From: an uncultured beta proteobacterium
Lineage (GTDB): Bacteria > Pseudomonadota > Gammaproteobacteria > Burkholderiales > Burkholderiaceae_C
NCBI GenBank assembly: GCA_903870955.1
Contig: CAIQEX010000345.1
Coordinates: 1 to 30,664, forward strand
Direction: 5' to 3'
Length of the DNA: 30,664 nt
Under the pieces are notes generated by a model. It worked only from the letters and a program-made list of their open reading frames with translations. It was not told the DNA's origin and ran no database searches. The position numbers were made by a program, and so were the translations under genes. Within the stretch, counting starts at the first letter, position 1. The number at the start of each line of letters is the position of its first letter. Shown here piece after piece: positions 1 through 7,836 of the stretch.

Positions 1-309
1 GGTCACGGCATCATGTTGCGCGCTCTGGAGTCTGGCACCGCTGGTTTGCATGTTCCCACGGGCGATGTCAAGCGCTTCCCCACCAACACCAGCGACGCAC
101 TCACCAGCGGCGGCACCTACGCCATTGCGGGAGCCGTGGAGTGCATGGTGCAACATGTGCGGCAACATTGCGGTGCGGAGCCCAAATGCATCATGACCGG
201 AGGCGCCGCCTGGAAGATGGCGCCCACCATGACGCGGCCGTTTGAATTGGTGGACAACCTTATTTTTGACGGACTGCTGTACATCGCCCAGCGGCGATTT
301 TCGAAGTAG
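1..309 (+). CDS. coaX: Type III pantothenate kinase, C-terminal part (5' end outside window)
   Basis: The open frame enters from the window edge and stops at TAG 307-309, giving about 102 C-terminal residues. The segment [11 protein letters not shown] followed by about 20 residues and then [12 protein letters not shown] matches the end of the Baf/CoaX family (type III pantothenate kinase, ASKHA fold). These enzymes phosphorylate pantothenate in the first step of coenzyme A synthesis and are cytosolic. The family usually carries TGGDA where this protein has TGGAA, a small deviation. The N-terminal phosphate-binding motifs lie outside the window, so activity cannot be judged here. A possible rho-independent terminator follows directly. 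The family call is fairly safe. The next gene is on the opposite strand and converges on it. Confidence 0.82.
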   Translation, partial: GHGIMLRALESGTAGLHVPTGDVKRFPTNTSDALTSGGTYAIAGAVECMVQHVRQHCGAEPKCIMTGGAAWKMAPTMTRPFELVDNLIFDGLLYIAQRRFSK

Positions 310-312
310 CTT

Positions 313-344
313 GCCCCGCACTCAGCTAAAGGTGGGGTCTTTTT
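313..344 (+). terminator. Possible rho-independent terminator after coaX
   Basis: GCCCCGC (313-319) can pair with GTGGGGT (332-338), using G-U pairs at two positions, around a 12-base loop. A run of five T (340-344) follows. The hairpin begins four bases after the coaX stop and overlaps the last codons of the convergent Popeye-like gene. The stem is only moderately strong. Confidence 0.4.
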
Positions 345-1105
345 CCAGACATCAATTCCGCTGAATAGGTAGAGGGTCCGAAGCCTGAAAGGGCCTGGTC
401 TTTATCCTCGGTGACGGCATTGAGTTTTCGAAGCTTGTCTGCGATATCTCGTCCCATGATCCAGGTTAGTTTGGCGTGCACATCCGGGTGCTTCAATTCA
501 AGTTCTTCCAAATTTTTCCGGTCAATTTGTAGAACCCGGGAAGCCGTGGTGGCGATCACATTCACCGAGGCCGGGCGCTGGGTCAGATAGCCCATTTCAC
601 CGACAAAAGAACCCACCTCAATGGTGTTGAGCAGGTTCCCGCTGATGTGGATGCCAAGGGAGCCTCTGCACAAAACGCAAATGTGGTCGACGTGCTCGTC
701 CCGGCGCATCAAATGCTTGCCTTGCGGAAGGTCTTCAAAATGGGCAAATTTAAGAACCCGCCTGAACTCACCCGGTGTGAGTATCGAAAAGACGTTTTTG
801 TATAGAAAGCCTTCGTCTCCACTAAATGTAGTCCGCCGCGTTTCACGCCAAATCACCTGCAATTGGTAGGCGTTAATCGCCAAAAATACCACCGTGAAAA
901 ACAGCTGAACCCACAAAGGTTGACCCGGGCGAATCTGGTAGTAGATAACCAGATCCAGGGTGCAGGCGAACATCGTGATGATGCGCAACCATTTGATGTC
1001 CCGCATGACATACGAGAGCGCCAAAAGCCCATAGGAAATACACGAGAGCCAGTCAAAAAGTCCTATATCCATGGGACCCATCCACTGCAGCAACGACGTA
1101 TACAC
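326..1105 (-). CDS. Popeye-like membrane protein with cyclic-nucleotide-binding domain
   Basis: The 259-residue product has about three hydrophobic helices in its first 90 residues, with YVMRDIKWLRI and the VFLAINAYQL stretch, followed by a CAP-type cyclic-nucleotide-binding fold at about residues 105-235. This order (three membrane segments, then a cNMP domain) is that of Popeye-domain (POPDC) proteins and their bacterial relatives. The phosphate-binding cassette VGEMGYLTQRPASV keeps the acidic residue and the arginine expected to hold the ribose and phosphate, so binding of cAMP or cGMP is plausible. The start given is GTG at 1105; ATG codons at 1081 and 1072 are alternatives, and no start has a strong ribosome-binding site. 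It probably acts as an inner-membrane cNMP receptor with an unknown output. A CHASE2 cyclase lies 4.5 kb away. Confidence 0.75.
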   Translation of the reverse strand: MYTSLLQWMGPMDIGLFDWLSCISYGLLALSYVMRDIKWLRIITMFACTLDLVIYYQIRPGQPLWVQLFFTVVFLAINAYQLQVIWRETRRTTFSGDEGFLYKNVFSILTPGEFRRVLKFAHFEDLPQGKHLMRRDEHVDHICVLCRGSLGIHISGNLLNTIEVGSFVGEMGYLTQRPASVNVIATTASRVLQIDRKNLEELELKHPDVHAKLTWIMGRDIADKLRKLNAVTEDKDQALSGFGPSTYSAELMSGKRPHL

Positions 1106-1142
1106 ATGTGCCCCCGCTTATTGGCCACCACCAAAAGGAAAC

Positions 1143-2330
1143 CTAGCTTTTGAACCAAGCCTCCGCCAGTCGCACCCAGTAACTGGCGCCCAGCGGAATC
1201 AACGCGTCATTGAAATCGTAACTCGGGTTATGCAGCATGCACGGCCCGCCACCATGGCCCATCTCGCGGTGCGTGCCATCGCCATTGCCCAGGAAGACAT
1301 AGCAACCGGGCTTTTCCAACAGCATGTAAGAGAAGTCTTCAGCACCCATGGTGGGTTCCTGGGCCAGCACGCGTTCGGTGCCCACCAGTTCCACCATCAC
1401 GCCGCGTGCGAAGTCTGATTCCGCGGCTGAGTTGATGGTGGGCGGATAGTTGCGCACAAATTCAAACGCACAGAGCAGCCCGAAGGCCGCCGCCGTGTGT
1501 TCGGCCACGATGCGCATGCGCTCTTCTATCAGGTCCAGCACCGGAATGCTAAAGGTGCGCACGGTGCCTTGCAGCTCGCAACTGTCCGGAATGACATTGG
1601 TGGCTTCGCCCGCTCGGATCATGGTGACGGAGATCACCCCGGCTTCAATCGGCTTCAAGTTGCGACTAATGATGGACTGAAAGGCCTGCACCATCTGGGC
1701 CGCCACCGGCACCGGGTCGAGCGCATCGTGCGGCATGGCGGCATGCCCGCCTTTGCCGTGGATGGTGATCTTGAACTCGTTGCTTGAGGCCATCACCGGG
1801 CCCGCGCTGACCGCGAACTGGCCAATTTCCTTGCCCGGCCAGTTGTGCAGGCCAAACACGGCGTCCATCGGGAACTTGTCGAACAAGCCCTCCCGGATCA
1901 TTTCACGGGCACCACCACCACCCTCTTCTGCGGGTTGAAAAATCAAATACACCGTGCCGTCAAAGTTACGTTGTGTGGCGAAGTGCTGCGCTGCTGCCAA
2001 CAACATGGCGGTATGGCCATCGTGCCCGCAGGCGTGCATCTTGCCGGCGTGCTGGCTGGCATGGGCAAAGGTGTTGTACTCCTGCATGGGAAGTGCGTCC
2101 ATGTCGGCACGCAGGCCAATCGCGCGATCACTGGTGCCCGCCTTCACAATGCCGACCACGCCTGTGGTACCCAGGCCGCGGTGGATGGGGATGCCCCACT
2201 CGGTCAGCTTTTGCGCCACCACGTCAGCGGTGCGAACTTCCTGAAAGCACAGTTCCGGGTGGGCATGCAAATCGCGGCGAATCGCGGCAATACCGGACGC
2301 TGCAGAGACGATGGGGGTGATAAGGTTCAT
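1143..2330 (-). CDS. M20 family amidohydrolase (hippurate hydrolase-like)
   Basis: The 395-residue protein has the M20D signature in order: HAHPEL (22-27), LRADMDALPM (73-82), ACGHDGHTAML (100-110, with Cys101, His103 and Asp104 as expected metal ligands) and FQPAEEGGGGA (131-141, with the catalytic and metal-binding Glu pair). A lid/dimerisation domain with GKGGHAAMPHD follows. The family hydrolyses N-acyl amino acids such as hippurate or N-acetyl amino acids, or IAA conjugates, using one or two divalent metals in the cytosol. The exact substrate cannot be read from sequence; hipO/amaA-type naming is common. It is complete, of normal length, with ATG at 2330, and lies 36 bases from the divergent molybdopterin oxidoreductase gene. 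Confidence 0.88.
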   Translation of the reverse strand: MNLITPIVSAASGIAAIRRDLHAHPELCFQEVRTADVVAQKLTEWGIPIHRGLGTTGVVGIVKAGTSDRAIGLRADMDALPMQEYNTFAHASQHAGKMHACGHDGHTAMLLAAAQHFATQRNFDGTVYLIFQPAEEGGGGAREMIREGLFDKFPMDAVFGLHNWPGKEIGQFAVSAGPVMASSNEFKITIHGKGGHAAMPHDALDPVPVAAQMVQAFQSIISRNLKPIEAGVISVTMIRAGEATNVIPDSCELQGTVRTFSIPVLDLIEERMRIVAEHTAAAFGLLCAFEFVRNYPPTINSAAESDFARGVMVELVGTERVLAQEPTMGAEDFSYMLLEKPGCYVFLGNGDGTHREMGHGGGPCMLHNPSYDFNDALIPLGASYWVRLAEAWFKS

Positions 2331-2366
2331 CTAAACATTATGGCGCTGCAAGAATTACCATAGCGT

Positions 2367-4445
2367 ATGCAAGTTTCTTTTTTACCCCCTCCCGCGCACG
2401 GTAGCTTTGAAGTCACCGGTGCCTGCCCGCACGACTGTCCCGACACCTGCTCTCTGGTCACCAGCGTGCAGGACGGTGTCGCCATCAAGGTCCATGGCAA
2501 TGCGGCGCATCCGCAAACCGGTGGCGTGCTGTGCACCAAGGTTTCGCGCTATACCGAGCGCACCTACCACCCGGAACGCGTGCTGCGCCCCCAGAAACGC
2601 AGTGGCCCCAAGGGCAGCGGCCAGTTTGTGGAGGTGAGCTGGGATGAAGCCCTGAACGACATTGCCTCGCGACTTCGCAGCATCGCGGCTCGCAACCCCG
2701 AAGCGATTCTTCCCTATAGCTATGCCGGCACCATGGGCCTGGTACAGGGCGATGGCATGGCGGCGCGCTTCTTCCATCAAATTGGCGCCTCGCTGTTGGA
2801 CCGCACCATTTGCGCCTCGGCGGGTGCCGCCGCGCTGGAGGCCACCATCGGCGGCAAGATCGGCATGAAGGTGGAATTTTTTGCCGAGTCGGACCTGATC
2901 CTGATTTGGGGCAGCAACTCGATTGCCAGCAACCTGCACTTCTGGCGCCATGTGCAAACCGCCAAACGCAACGGCGCGAAGATCATCTGCATCGATCCGC
3001 GCAAGACCGAGACCGCCGAAAAGTGTCACCAGCACATCGCCCTGCGCCCGGGTACGGACGCTGCCCTGGCGCTGGCGCTGATGCACGAACTGGTGCGTAA
3101 CGACTGGCTGGACCACGACTACCTTGCCGAGCACACCCTGGGCTGGGACGCGCTGCGGGCTCGCGCACTGGAGTGGCCACCAGAGCGCGCTGCTGAAATC
3201 TGTGGCATCAGCGTCGCAGAAATTGAAAATCTCGCACGCGACTATGGTGAAGCCTGCAAGGCTGGCAAGAGCGTGGCCATCCGCCTGAATTACGGCATGC
3301 AACGCGTGCGCGGTGGCGGCAATGGCGTGCGTGCGGTGGCCTGCTTACCGGCGCTCACCGGCGCCTGGCGCAAGCGTGCAGGCGGCATGCTGCTGTCCAA
3401 CTCGGGCGTGCATGCGACCAACAAAAATGTGTTGCAAAGGCCTGACCTGCTCGGTATTCGCAGTCCACGGACCATCAACATGGCCAACATTGGGGACGCC
3501 CTGCTGGAGTCCAGCAGCCCGGCCTTTGGCCCGCAGATTGAAGCGCTGGTGGTCTACAACAGCAACCCCGTCGCCGTGGCGCCTGACTCAGGCAAAGTGG
3601 TGCAAGGCTTCGCGCGTGACGACCTGTTTACCGTGGTGCTGGAGCATTTCAAAACCGACACGGCTGACTATGCAGACTACATCCTGCCTGCCACCACACA
3701 GCTGGAACACTGGGACATTCACACCACCTATGGCCACACCGATGTGCTACTGAACCGCCCGGCGATTGCGCCGGTAGGCGAAGCACGCACCAACACCGAT
3801 GTATTCCGCGCGCTGGCAGCGCGGTTGGGCTTTGATGATCCCTGCTTTGCAGACGACGACCTGACCATGGCGCGTCAGGCTTTTGGTGAAACTATTTCCT
3901 TTGACGAATTGCTGGACAAAGGGTTTGCCACCGCACCGCTGCCGGATGCACCGTTTGCGCTGGGCAAATTTCCGACGCCGTCCGGCAAATGCGAGTTCTT
4001 CAGCCAGCGTTTGGCGGATGCGGGGCAGGACGGCCTGCCCGACTACTTGCCCAACTATGAATTGCCGCAGCCGGGTGACACCTATCCGTTGGCCATGATT
4101 TCGCCACCGGCGCGTAATTTCCTGAATAGCAGCTTTGTCAATGTCAAAAGCCTGCGCGATATCGAAGGTGAACCGCTACTTGAAATGCATGCCGATGATG
4201 CCGCCGCCCGGGGCATTGGCTCGGGCGACACGGTGCGCATCTTCAATGACCGGGGCGCATACCGATGCACCGTGCGCATCAACCAGCGTGCCCGACCCGG
4301 CGTCGTCAATGGCCTCGGTGTGTGGTGGCGCAAACTGGGTCTGGACGGTAGCAATGTGAATGAGCTTACCAACCAGCGACTCACCGACATGGGGCGTGCA
4401 CCCACGTATTACGACTGTGCAGTGCAGGTCGAACGCAGCCATTGA
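2367..4445 (+). CDS. Molybdopterin-dependent oxidoreductase with one [4Fe-4S] cluster
   Basis: The 692-residue protein belongs to the bis-MGD molybdo/tungsto-enzyme superfamily (COG0243). Cys20, Cys24, Cys28 and Cys56 form a CX3CX3CX27C site for a [4Fe-4S] cluster (ACPHDCPDTC then LCTK). Further motifs are WDEAL, WGSNS, CIDPRKTETA, RLNYGMQR, NPVAVAPDS and a C-terminal molydopterin-dinucleotide-binding domain with MISPPARNFLNSSF. Cys149 in the TICASAG segment is a candidate Mo ligand; this is inference. No Tat signal is visible, so the enzyme is probably cytosolic. No electron-transfer or membrane-anchor subunit and no chaperone gene lies beside it. The substrate is unknown; formate-dehydrogenase-like and other oxidoreductases share this layout. 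The start at 2367 has no clear ribosome-binding site. Confidence 0.85.
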   Translation: MQVSFLPPPAHGSFEVTGACPHDCPDTCSLVTSVQDGVAIKVHGNAAHPQTGGVLCTKVSRYTERTYHPERVLRPQKRSGPKGSGQFVEVSWDEALNDIASRLRSIAARNPEAILPYSYAGTMGLVQGDGMAARFFHQIGASLLDRTICASAGAAALEATIGGKIGMKVEFFAESDLILIWGSNSIASNLHFWRHVQTAKRNGAKIICIDPRKTETAEKCHQHIALRPGTDAALALALMHELVRNDWLDHDYLAEHTLGWDALRARALEWPPERAAEICGISVAEIENLARDYGEACKAGKSVAIRLNYGMQRVRGGGNGVRAVACLPALTGAWRKRAGGMLLSNSGVHATNKNVLQRPDLLGIRSPRTINMANIGDALLESSSPAFGPQIEALVVYNSNPVAVAPDSGKVVQGFARDDLFTVVLEHFKTDTADYADYILPATTQLEHWDIHTTYGHTDVLLNRPAIAPVGEARTNTDVFRALAARLGFDDPCFADDDLTMARQAFGETISFDELLDKGFATAPLPDAPFALGKFPTPSGKCEFFSQRLADAGQDGLPDYLPNYELPQPGDTYPLAMISPPARNFLNSSFVNVKSLRDIEGEPLLEMHADDAAARGIGSGDTVRIFNDRGAYRCTVRINQRARPGVVNGLGVWWRKLGLDGSNVNELTNQRLTDMGRAPTYYDCAVQVERSH

Positions 4446-4490
4446 AACCGTTGCTCCTGCTAGCATGCGTTAAAACTTTGAAACAAAACC

Positions 4491-4940
4491 ATGCCCATTA
4501 AACCTATCGCGTTATTTATTCTGCTTTTGGCAGGCACCACTTGCTGGGCTGACGAGGCACCCATCGGCTACGTCAAGACCGTTGCCGGAGAGGCCAGCAT
4601 CACAACTGGCAAGAGCCGTGTCGTGGCCCAACTCGGCACTCCCTTGTACATGGGCAGCCACCTGAAGACAGGGCATAAAAGTAGCCTGGGTGTCACCTTC
4701 AAGGACGACACCGTGATGTCGTTTGGTTCGGATACCGAATTGACGGTTGACGAATACCTGTATGCACCCAGCCAAGGCAAACTCAAACTGGCGACAACGA
4801 TGGGCAAGGGCAGCCTGAACTATGTGTCGGGTGTGATTGCCAAGTTGCAGCCGGATGCAGTTACGGTGACCACGCCGACCGGCACGATTGGTGTGCGTGG
4901 TACCCAGTTTGTCGCCCTGGTTGAGGAAAGCGCGCCATGA
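4491..4940 (+). CDS. FecR-domain secreted protein
   Basis: The 149-residue product begins with a clear Sec signal peptide (MPIKPIALFILLLAGTTCWA) and then shows a FecR-type beta domain: IGYVKTVAGEASI, the LGTPLYMGSHLKTG segment, GVTFKDDTVMSFG and the closing TPTGTIGVRGTQF. In this context FecR domains are small periplasmic beta-rich domains, not full FecR anti-sigma regulators, because there is no N-terminal cytosolic part or transmembrane helix. Its stop overlaps the start of the next gene (ATGA), so the two are probably co-translated. FecR, OmpA and CHASE2-cyclase genes commonly neighbour one another in proteobacteria. The role is unknown, perhaps sensing or scaffolding in the envelope. Confidence 0.85.
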   Translation: MPIKPIALFILLLAGTTCWADEAPIGYVKTVAGEASITTGKSRVVAQLGTPLYMGSHLKTGHKSSLGVTFKDDTVMSFGSDTELTVDEYLYAPSQGKLKLATTMGKGSLNYVSGVIAKLQPDAVTVTTPTGTIGVRGTQFVALVEESAP

Positions 4941-5557
4941 AAGCAGGTGCTTTTCAAACCGTGACGGCTGCGCTGCTGGCTGCGCTCCTCTGCGGTTGCG
5001 CTGCACCGCCTCCACCACCTGCTGCCAAGAACATGTCCTATGTCGCCTTGCTGCCCAGTCCGGATGGCAGTGTCGGTAAGGTGTTGGTTCGCGGTCCCCG
5101 GGGCGAACAACTGATTGACCAATCCCACTTCGGCGCATTGCTCGATGGCTCAACCGCCCCCGCACTGGTAGACGAGGCCGTGCTGCAGCGCGATTTCGGT
5201 GAGGCCATGGCCGCCCAGCCACACTTGCCACAGCATTTTGTGTTGTATTTTCAAAGTGGTGGCACTCAGTTGACCCCCGAGTCCCAACTGCAACTGCCCG
5301 AAATCATCGCCAATGCAGAAAAGCGGGCCACCGTGGACATGTCCATCATTGGCCACTCAGACACAGTTGGCAAAGCCGAACTAAACGAAACCTTGTCGCT
5401 CAAGCGCGCGCAAACGGTGGCCGACCTGATCAGGAGCCAAGGCCTGCATGTCGAGGCACTCGTCGTGGAATCGCATGGCAAACGCAATCTGCTAATCCCC
5501 ACGCCCGACGAAACGCCGGAGCCGCGCAACCGTCGGGTCGAGATAACGATCCGCTAG
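4937..5557 (+). CDS. OmpA-family lipoprotein
   Basis: The 206-residue product has a signal peptide ending in a lipobox (LLCGC, lipidated Cys at about residue 21), a proline-rich linker, and a C-terminal OmpA-like peptidoglycan-binding domain at about residues 95-205. That domain shows YFQSGGTQLTPES, IIGHSDTVGKAELN, LSLKRAQTVADLI and the terminal PRNRRVEITIR, including the Asp and Arg typical of diaminopimelate binding. It is expected at the inner leaflet of the outer membrane, anchored by lipid and touching peptidoglycan. It overlaps the FecR gene by four bases. Its stop is one base from the stop of the convergent cyclase gene. Confidence 0.87.
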   Translation: MKAGAFQTVTAALLAALLCGCAAPPPPPAAKNMSYVALLPSPDGSVGKVLVRGPRGEQLIDQSHFGALLDGSTAPALVDEAVLQRDFGEAMAAQPHLPQHFVLYFQSGGTQLTPESQLQLPEIIANAEKRATVDMSIIGHSDTVGKAELNETLSLKRAQTVADLIRSQGLHVEALVVESHGKRNLLIPTPDETPEPRNRRVEITIR

Positions 5558-5558
5558 G

Positions 5559-7742
5559 CTACTTCGCGTCCATCACGATCTGATCGCCCAACTCGCCACT
5601 GCGCAAGCGACGGGCGTGGAGTTGCACCAAGGGATCGTCCGGCCAAGCCTGTTCCAGTTGGGTAAAGAGTCGCAAAGCCAGCGCGTCGTGCTGCTGCATG
5701 GCGGCAAAGGCCGCAACATATGCATCCAGCGGCGCACGCGCTACGCCGTCTTCGGTCAGTGGCTCATAGACGGCCAAGGCCTGACTTTTGCCCTTCAGCA
5801 CCAAACGTCCAACCGGGCGCACGCGCATGTCAGGCGTGTCGACCAGCATGTCTTCAGAGATGCACATGCGGGTACCCAGATGCTTGTTGACGCTCTCCAG
5901 GCGCGCGGCCGTGTTCACTGGGTCGCCCAATGCGCGGTAGTCGAACATGGTGCTGCCACCAAAGTTGCCCACGATCACCTCACCGCAGTGCACGCCAATG
6001 CGGGTCTGGCCAAAGGCACTCCCCTGCTTCTGTAAATTGGCCGCATAGGCACTGGCAAAGCGGTCCATCTCCAATGCACAGGCCAATGCCCGGGCCCGGT
6101 GATCAGCCTGCGGCACCGGGGCGGAAAACATGATGGCCACGGCATCCCCCACGATGCGGTCCAGCGTGCCTTCATGGCGAAAGGCAATGGCCACCATCTG
6201 GTCGAGATAAGCATTCAGCAGGTTGACGGCCTGTGCCGGGTCGATACCCTCCATGAACTGGGTAAAGCCCGCCAGATCGGTAAACACAAAGCTGCAGATC
6301 TGACGCCGACCGCCCAGGGCCATGCCATCCGGATGGTCCACCAAATAGGCCACCCGGTTCGGAGAAACATAGCGTGCAAAGGCCTGGCGAATCCAGCGTT
6401 GTTCGCGCTCGCTACTGCGGTGCCGCCAAAGGCTGCAAACCAGATAGCTCAGCAACACGCAAATACCTGGGGTGATGGCATCGAGCAACAGACCCTGGGA
6501 TACAAATGCCCACCAGGCGGCACCACCCAACACCACCAACAAGCCCAGACTCGCCCCTGCAGCATGGATGGCGCGGCTACGCAATGCCAGTGCAGCGGCG
6601 ACCAGCCCGAAGGACACCACAAGCAAAGATTCAAGTCCGCGCGCCCAACTCGGACGCTCCAGAAAATGCCCGCTGAGCACTTGCTCCAAGGCCTGCGCGT
6701 GGGCATCCACACCCGGCATCAGGCCCAATGGGCTGAAACGCAAATCCATCAGCCCCTGCGCGGAGCTTCCAATCAGAACCATATGGCCCGCCAGTTGCGA
6801 TGCAGGCACTTGTCCAGCCAAAACCTTCCAGGCGGGGATGTGGCGCTCGGCCACCGGTTGGCTGTAGTGCACCCACATCTCACCTTGGGCGGTGGTGGGC
6901 AACGTCAACGCTCCGATGCGCACCTCGGCCAGGCCGCTGGCATGGCCAGCACCCAAGCCACTGTTGGCACTTTTGAGGGTTACATTTCGGGCTCCTTGTG
7001 CCACACGCAGAGCCTCCCCCACCAGAGTCGCAACCGGTGTCTCTCCGACCTGGAAAATCAAGGGAATGCGGCGCACCACGCCATCACTATCCGGTACAAA
7101 AGTCATGGCGCCATTGCCTTTGGCGGCTTGTTCCAACAAGGGCAAAGAACTGACGGCACCGTCAAAATGCGGCAACCATCCGTTTTGCGGTTCGCCGGAA
7201 TAAACAAAGCGCGCCTTTTGTTCGGGCAACTGCGGATTCGCGACGCGACCCACGCTGTCGCCGGGGACAATTTGTGCAGCATTGCGCGTTGCAGCAAAAC
7301 CAAGAACCGCATCCGCGCGGGCCAGGCTGTGGGCAAAGGCAACGTCGTGGTCAGGCAATGCCAAGACGATCGACCGCTCACGACCCTGCAAGTTCCAGAG
7401 GTCCGCAGACACGCGGGGTGAGGTTCGGTCGGGCTCTGCAAACACCATGTCAAAGGCCGTGCAGGCCACACCCGCCGCGCCTAGTTTGTCGAGCAATTCG
7501 GCCAGCAAGGTGCGTGGCCATGGCCATTGGCCCAAGCGGGCCAGGCTCTCCTCGTCAATATCCACCACGCGCACGGGCACGTCTGCATAGGCGCGCGGAT
7601 GCCAGCGCTGAAATTGATCAAACTGATAGTTGCGCAATGCCTGCTGCGCGCTGCTGTCCATCACCAGCAGCACCAGTCCCAGAACGACAGGCAAGAGCGG
7701 CAACAGCCACTGCGCCCAGCGCGAACCGGACCTTGATTCCAT
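5559..7742 (-). CDS. CHASE2-domain class III adenylate/guanylate cyclase
   Basis: Layout: one N-terminal membrane helix, a large periplasmic CHASE2 sensor (VRVVDIDEESLARLG, WPWPR, then IGSSAQGLMDLRFSP), a cluster of about three membrane helices, and a cytosolic class III cyclase domain in the last 250 residues. Numbered from the upstream ATG at 7793, the two metal-binding aspartates are Asp506 (FVFTDLAGFTQFM) and Asp550 (RIVGDAVAIMF), and the transition-state Asn/Arg pair lies in ALGDPVNTAARLES. The product should be cAMP or cGMP; specificity was not resolved. I chose ATG 7742 because it leaves a 94-base divergent promoter region and places the first helix normally; ATG 7793 would add 17 residues. 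The gene converges on the FecR/OmpA pair. Confidence 0.88.
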   Translation of the reverse strand: MESRSGSRWAQWLLPLLPVVLGLVLLVMDSSAQQALRNYQFDQFQRWHPRAYADVPVRVVDIDEESLARLGQWPWPRTLLAELLDKLGAAGVACTAFDMVFAEPDRTSPRVSADLWNLQGRERSIVLALPDHDVAFAHSLARADAVLGFAATRNAAQIVPGDSVGRVANPQLPEQKARFVYSGEPQNGWLPHFDGAVSSLPLLEQAAKGNGAMTFVPDSDGVVRRIPLIFQVGETPVATLVGEALRVAQGARNVTLKSANSGLGAGHASGLAEVRIGALTLPTTAQGEMWVHYSQPVAERHIPAWKVLAGQVPASQLAGHMVLIGSSAQGLMDLRFSPLGLMPGVDAHAQALEQVLSGHFLERPSWARGLESLLVVSFGLVAAALALRSRAIHAAGASLGLLVVLGGAAWWAFVSQGLLLDAITPGICVLLSYLVCSLWRHRSSEREQRWIRQAFARYVSPNRVAYLVDHPDGMALGGRRQICSFVFTDLAGFTQFMEGIDPAQAVNLLNAYLDQMVAIAFRHEGTLDRIVGDAVAIMFSAPVPQADHRARALACALEMDRFASAYAANLQKQGSAFGQTRIGVHCGEVIVGNFGGSTMFDYRALGDPVNTAARLESVNKHLGTRMCISEDMLVDTPDMRVRPVGRLVLKGKSQALAVYEPLTEDGVARAPLDAYVAAFAAMQQHDALALRLFTQLEQAWPDDPLVQLHARRLRSGELGDQIVMDAK

Positions 7743-7836
7743 GGGCAAACTTTCAAAAGTGCTGTGACACAAGACGGATTCATACGATACCATCCCAGCG
7801 AAACGCTATTCACTGATTTCCACGCGCTGGAGGGCC

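Noticed and set aside
6099..7421. A 440-codon plus-strand frame opposite the CHASE2 cyclase
   Set aside because: Composition is rich in Gln, His and Arg with no domain features; the minus-strand cyclase explains the region.
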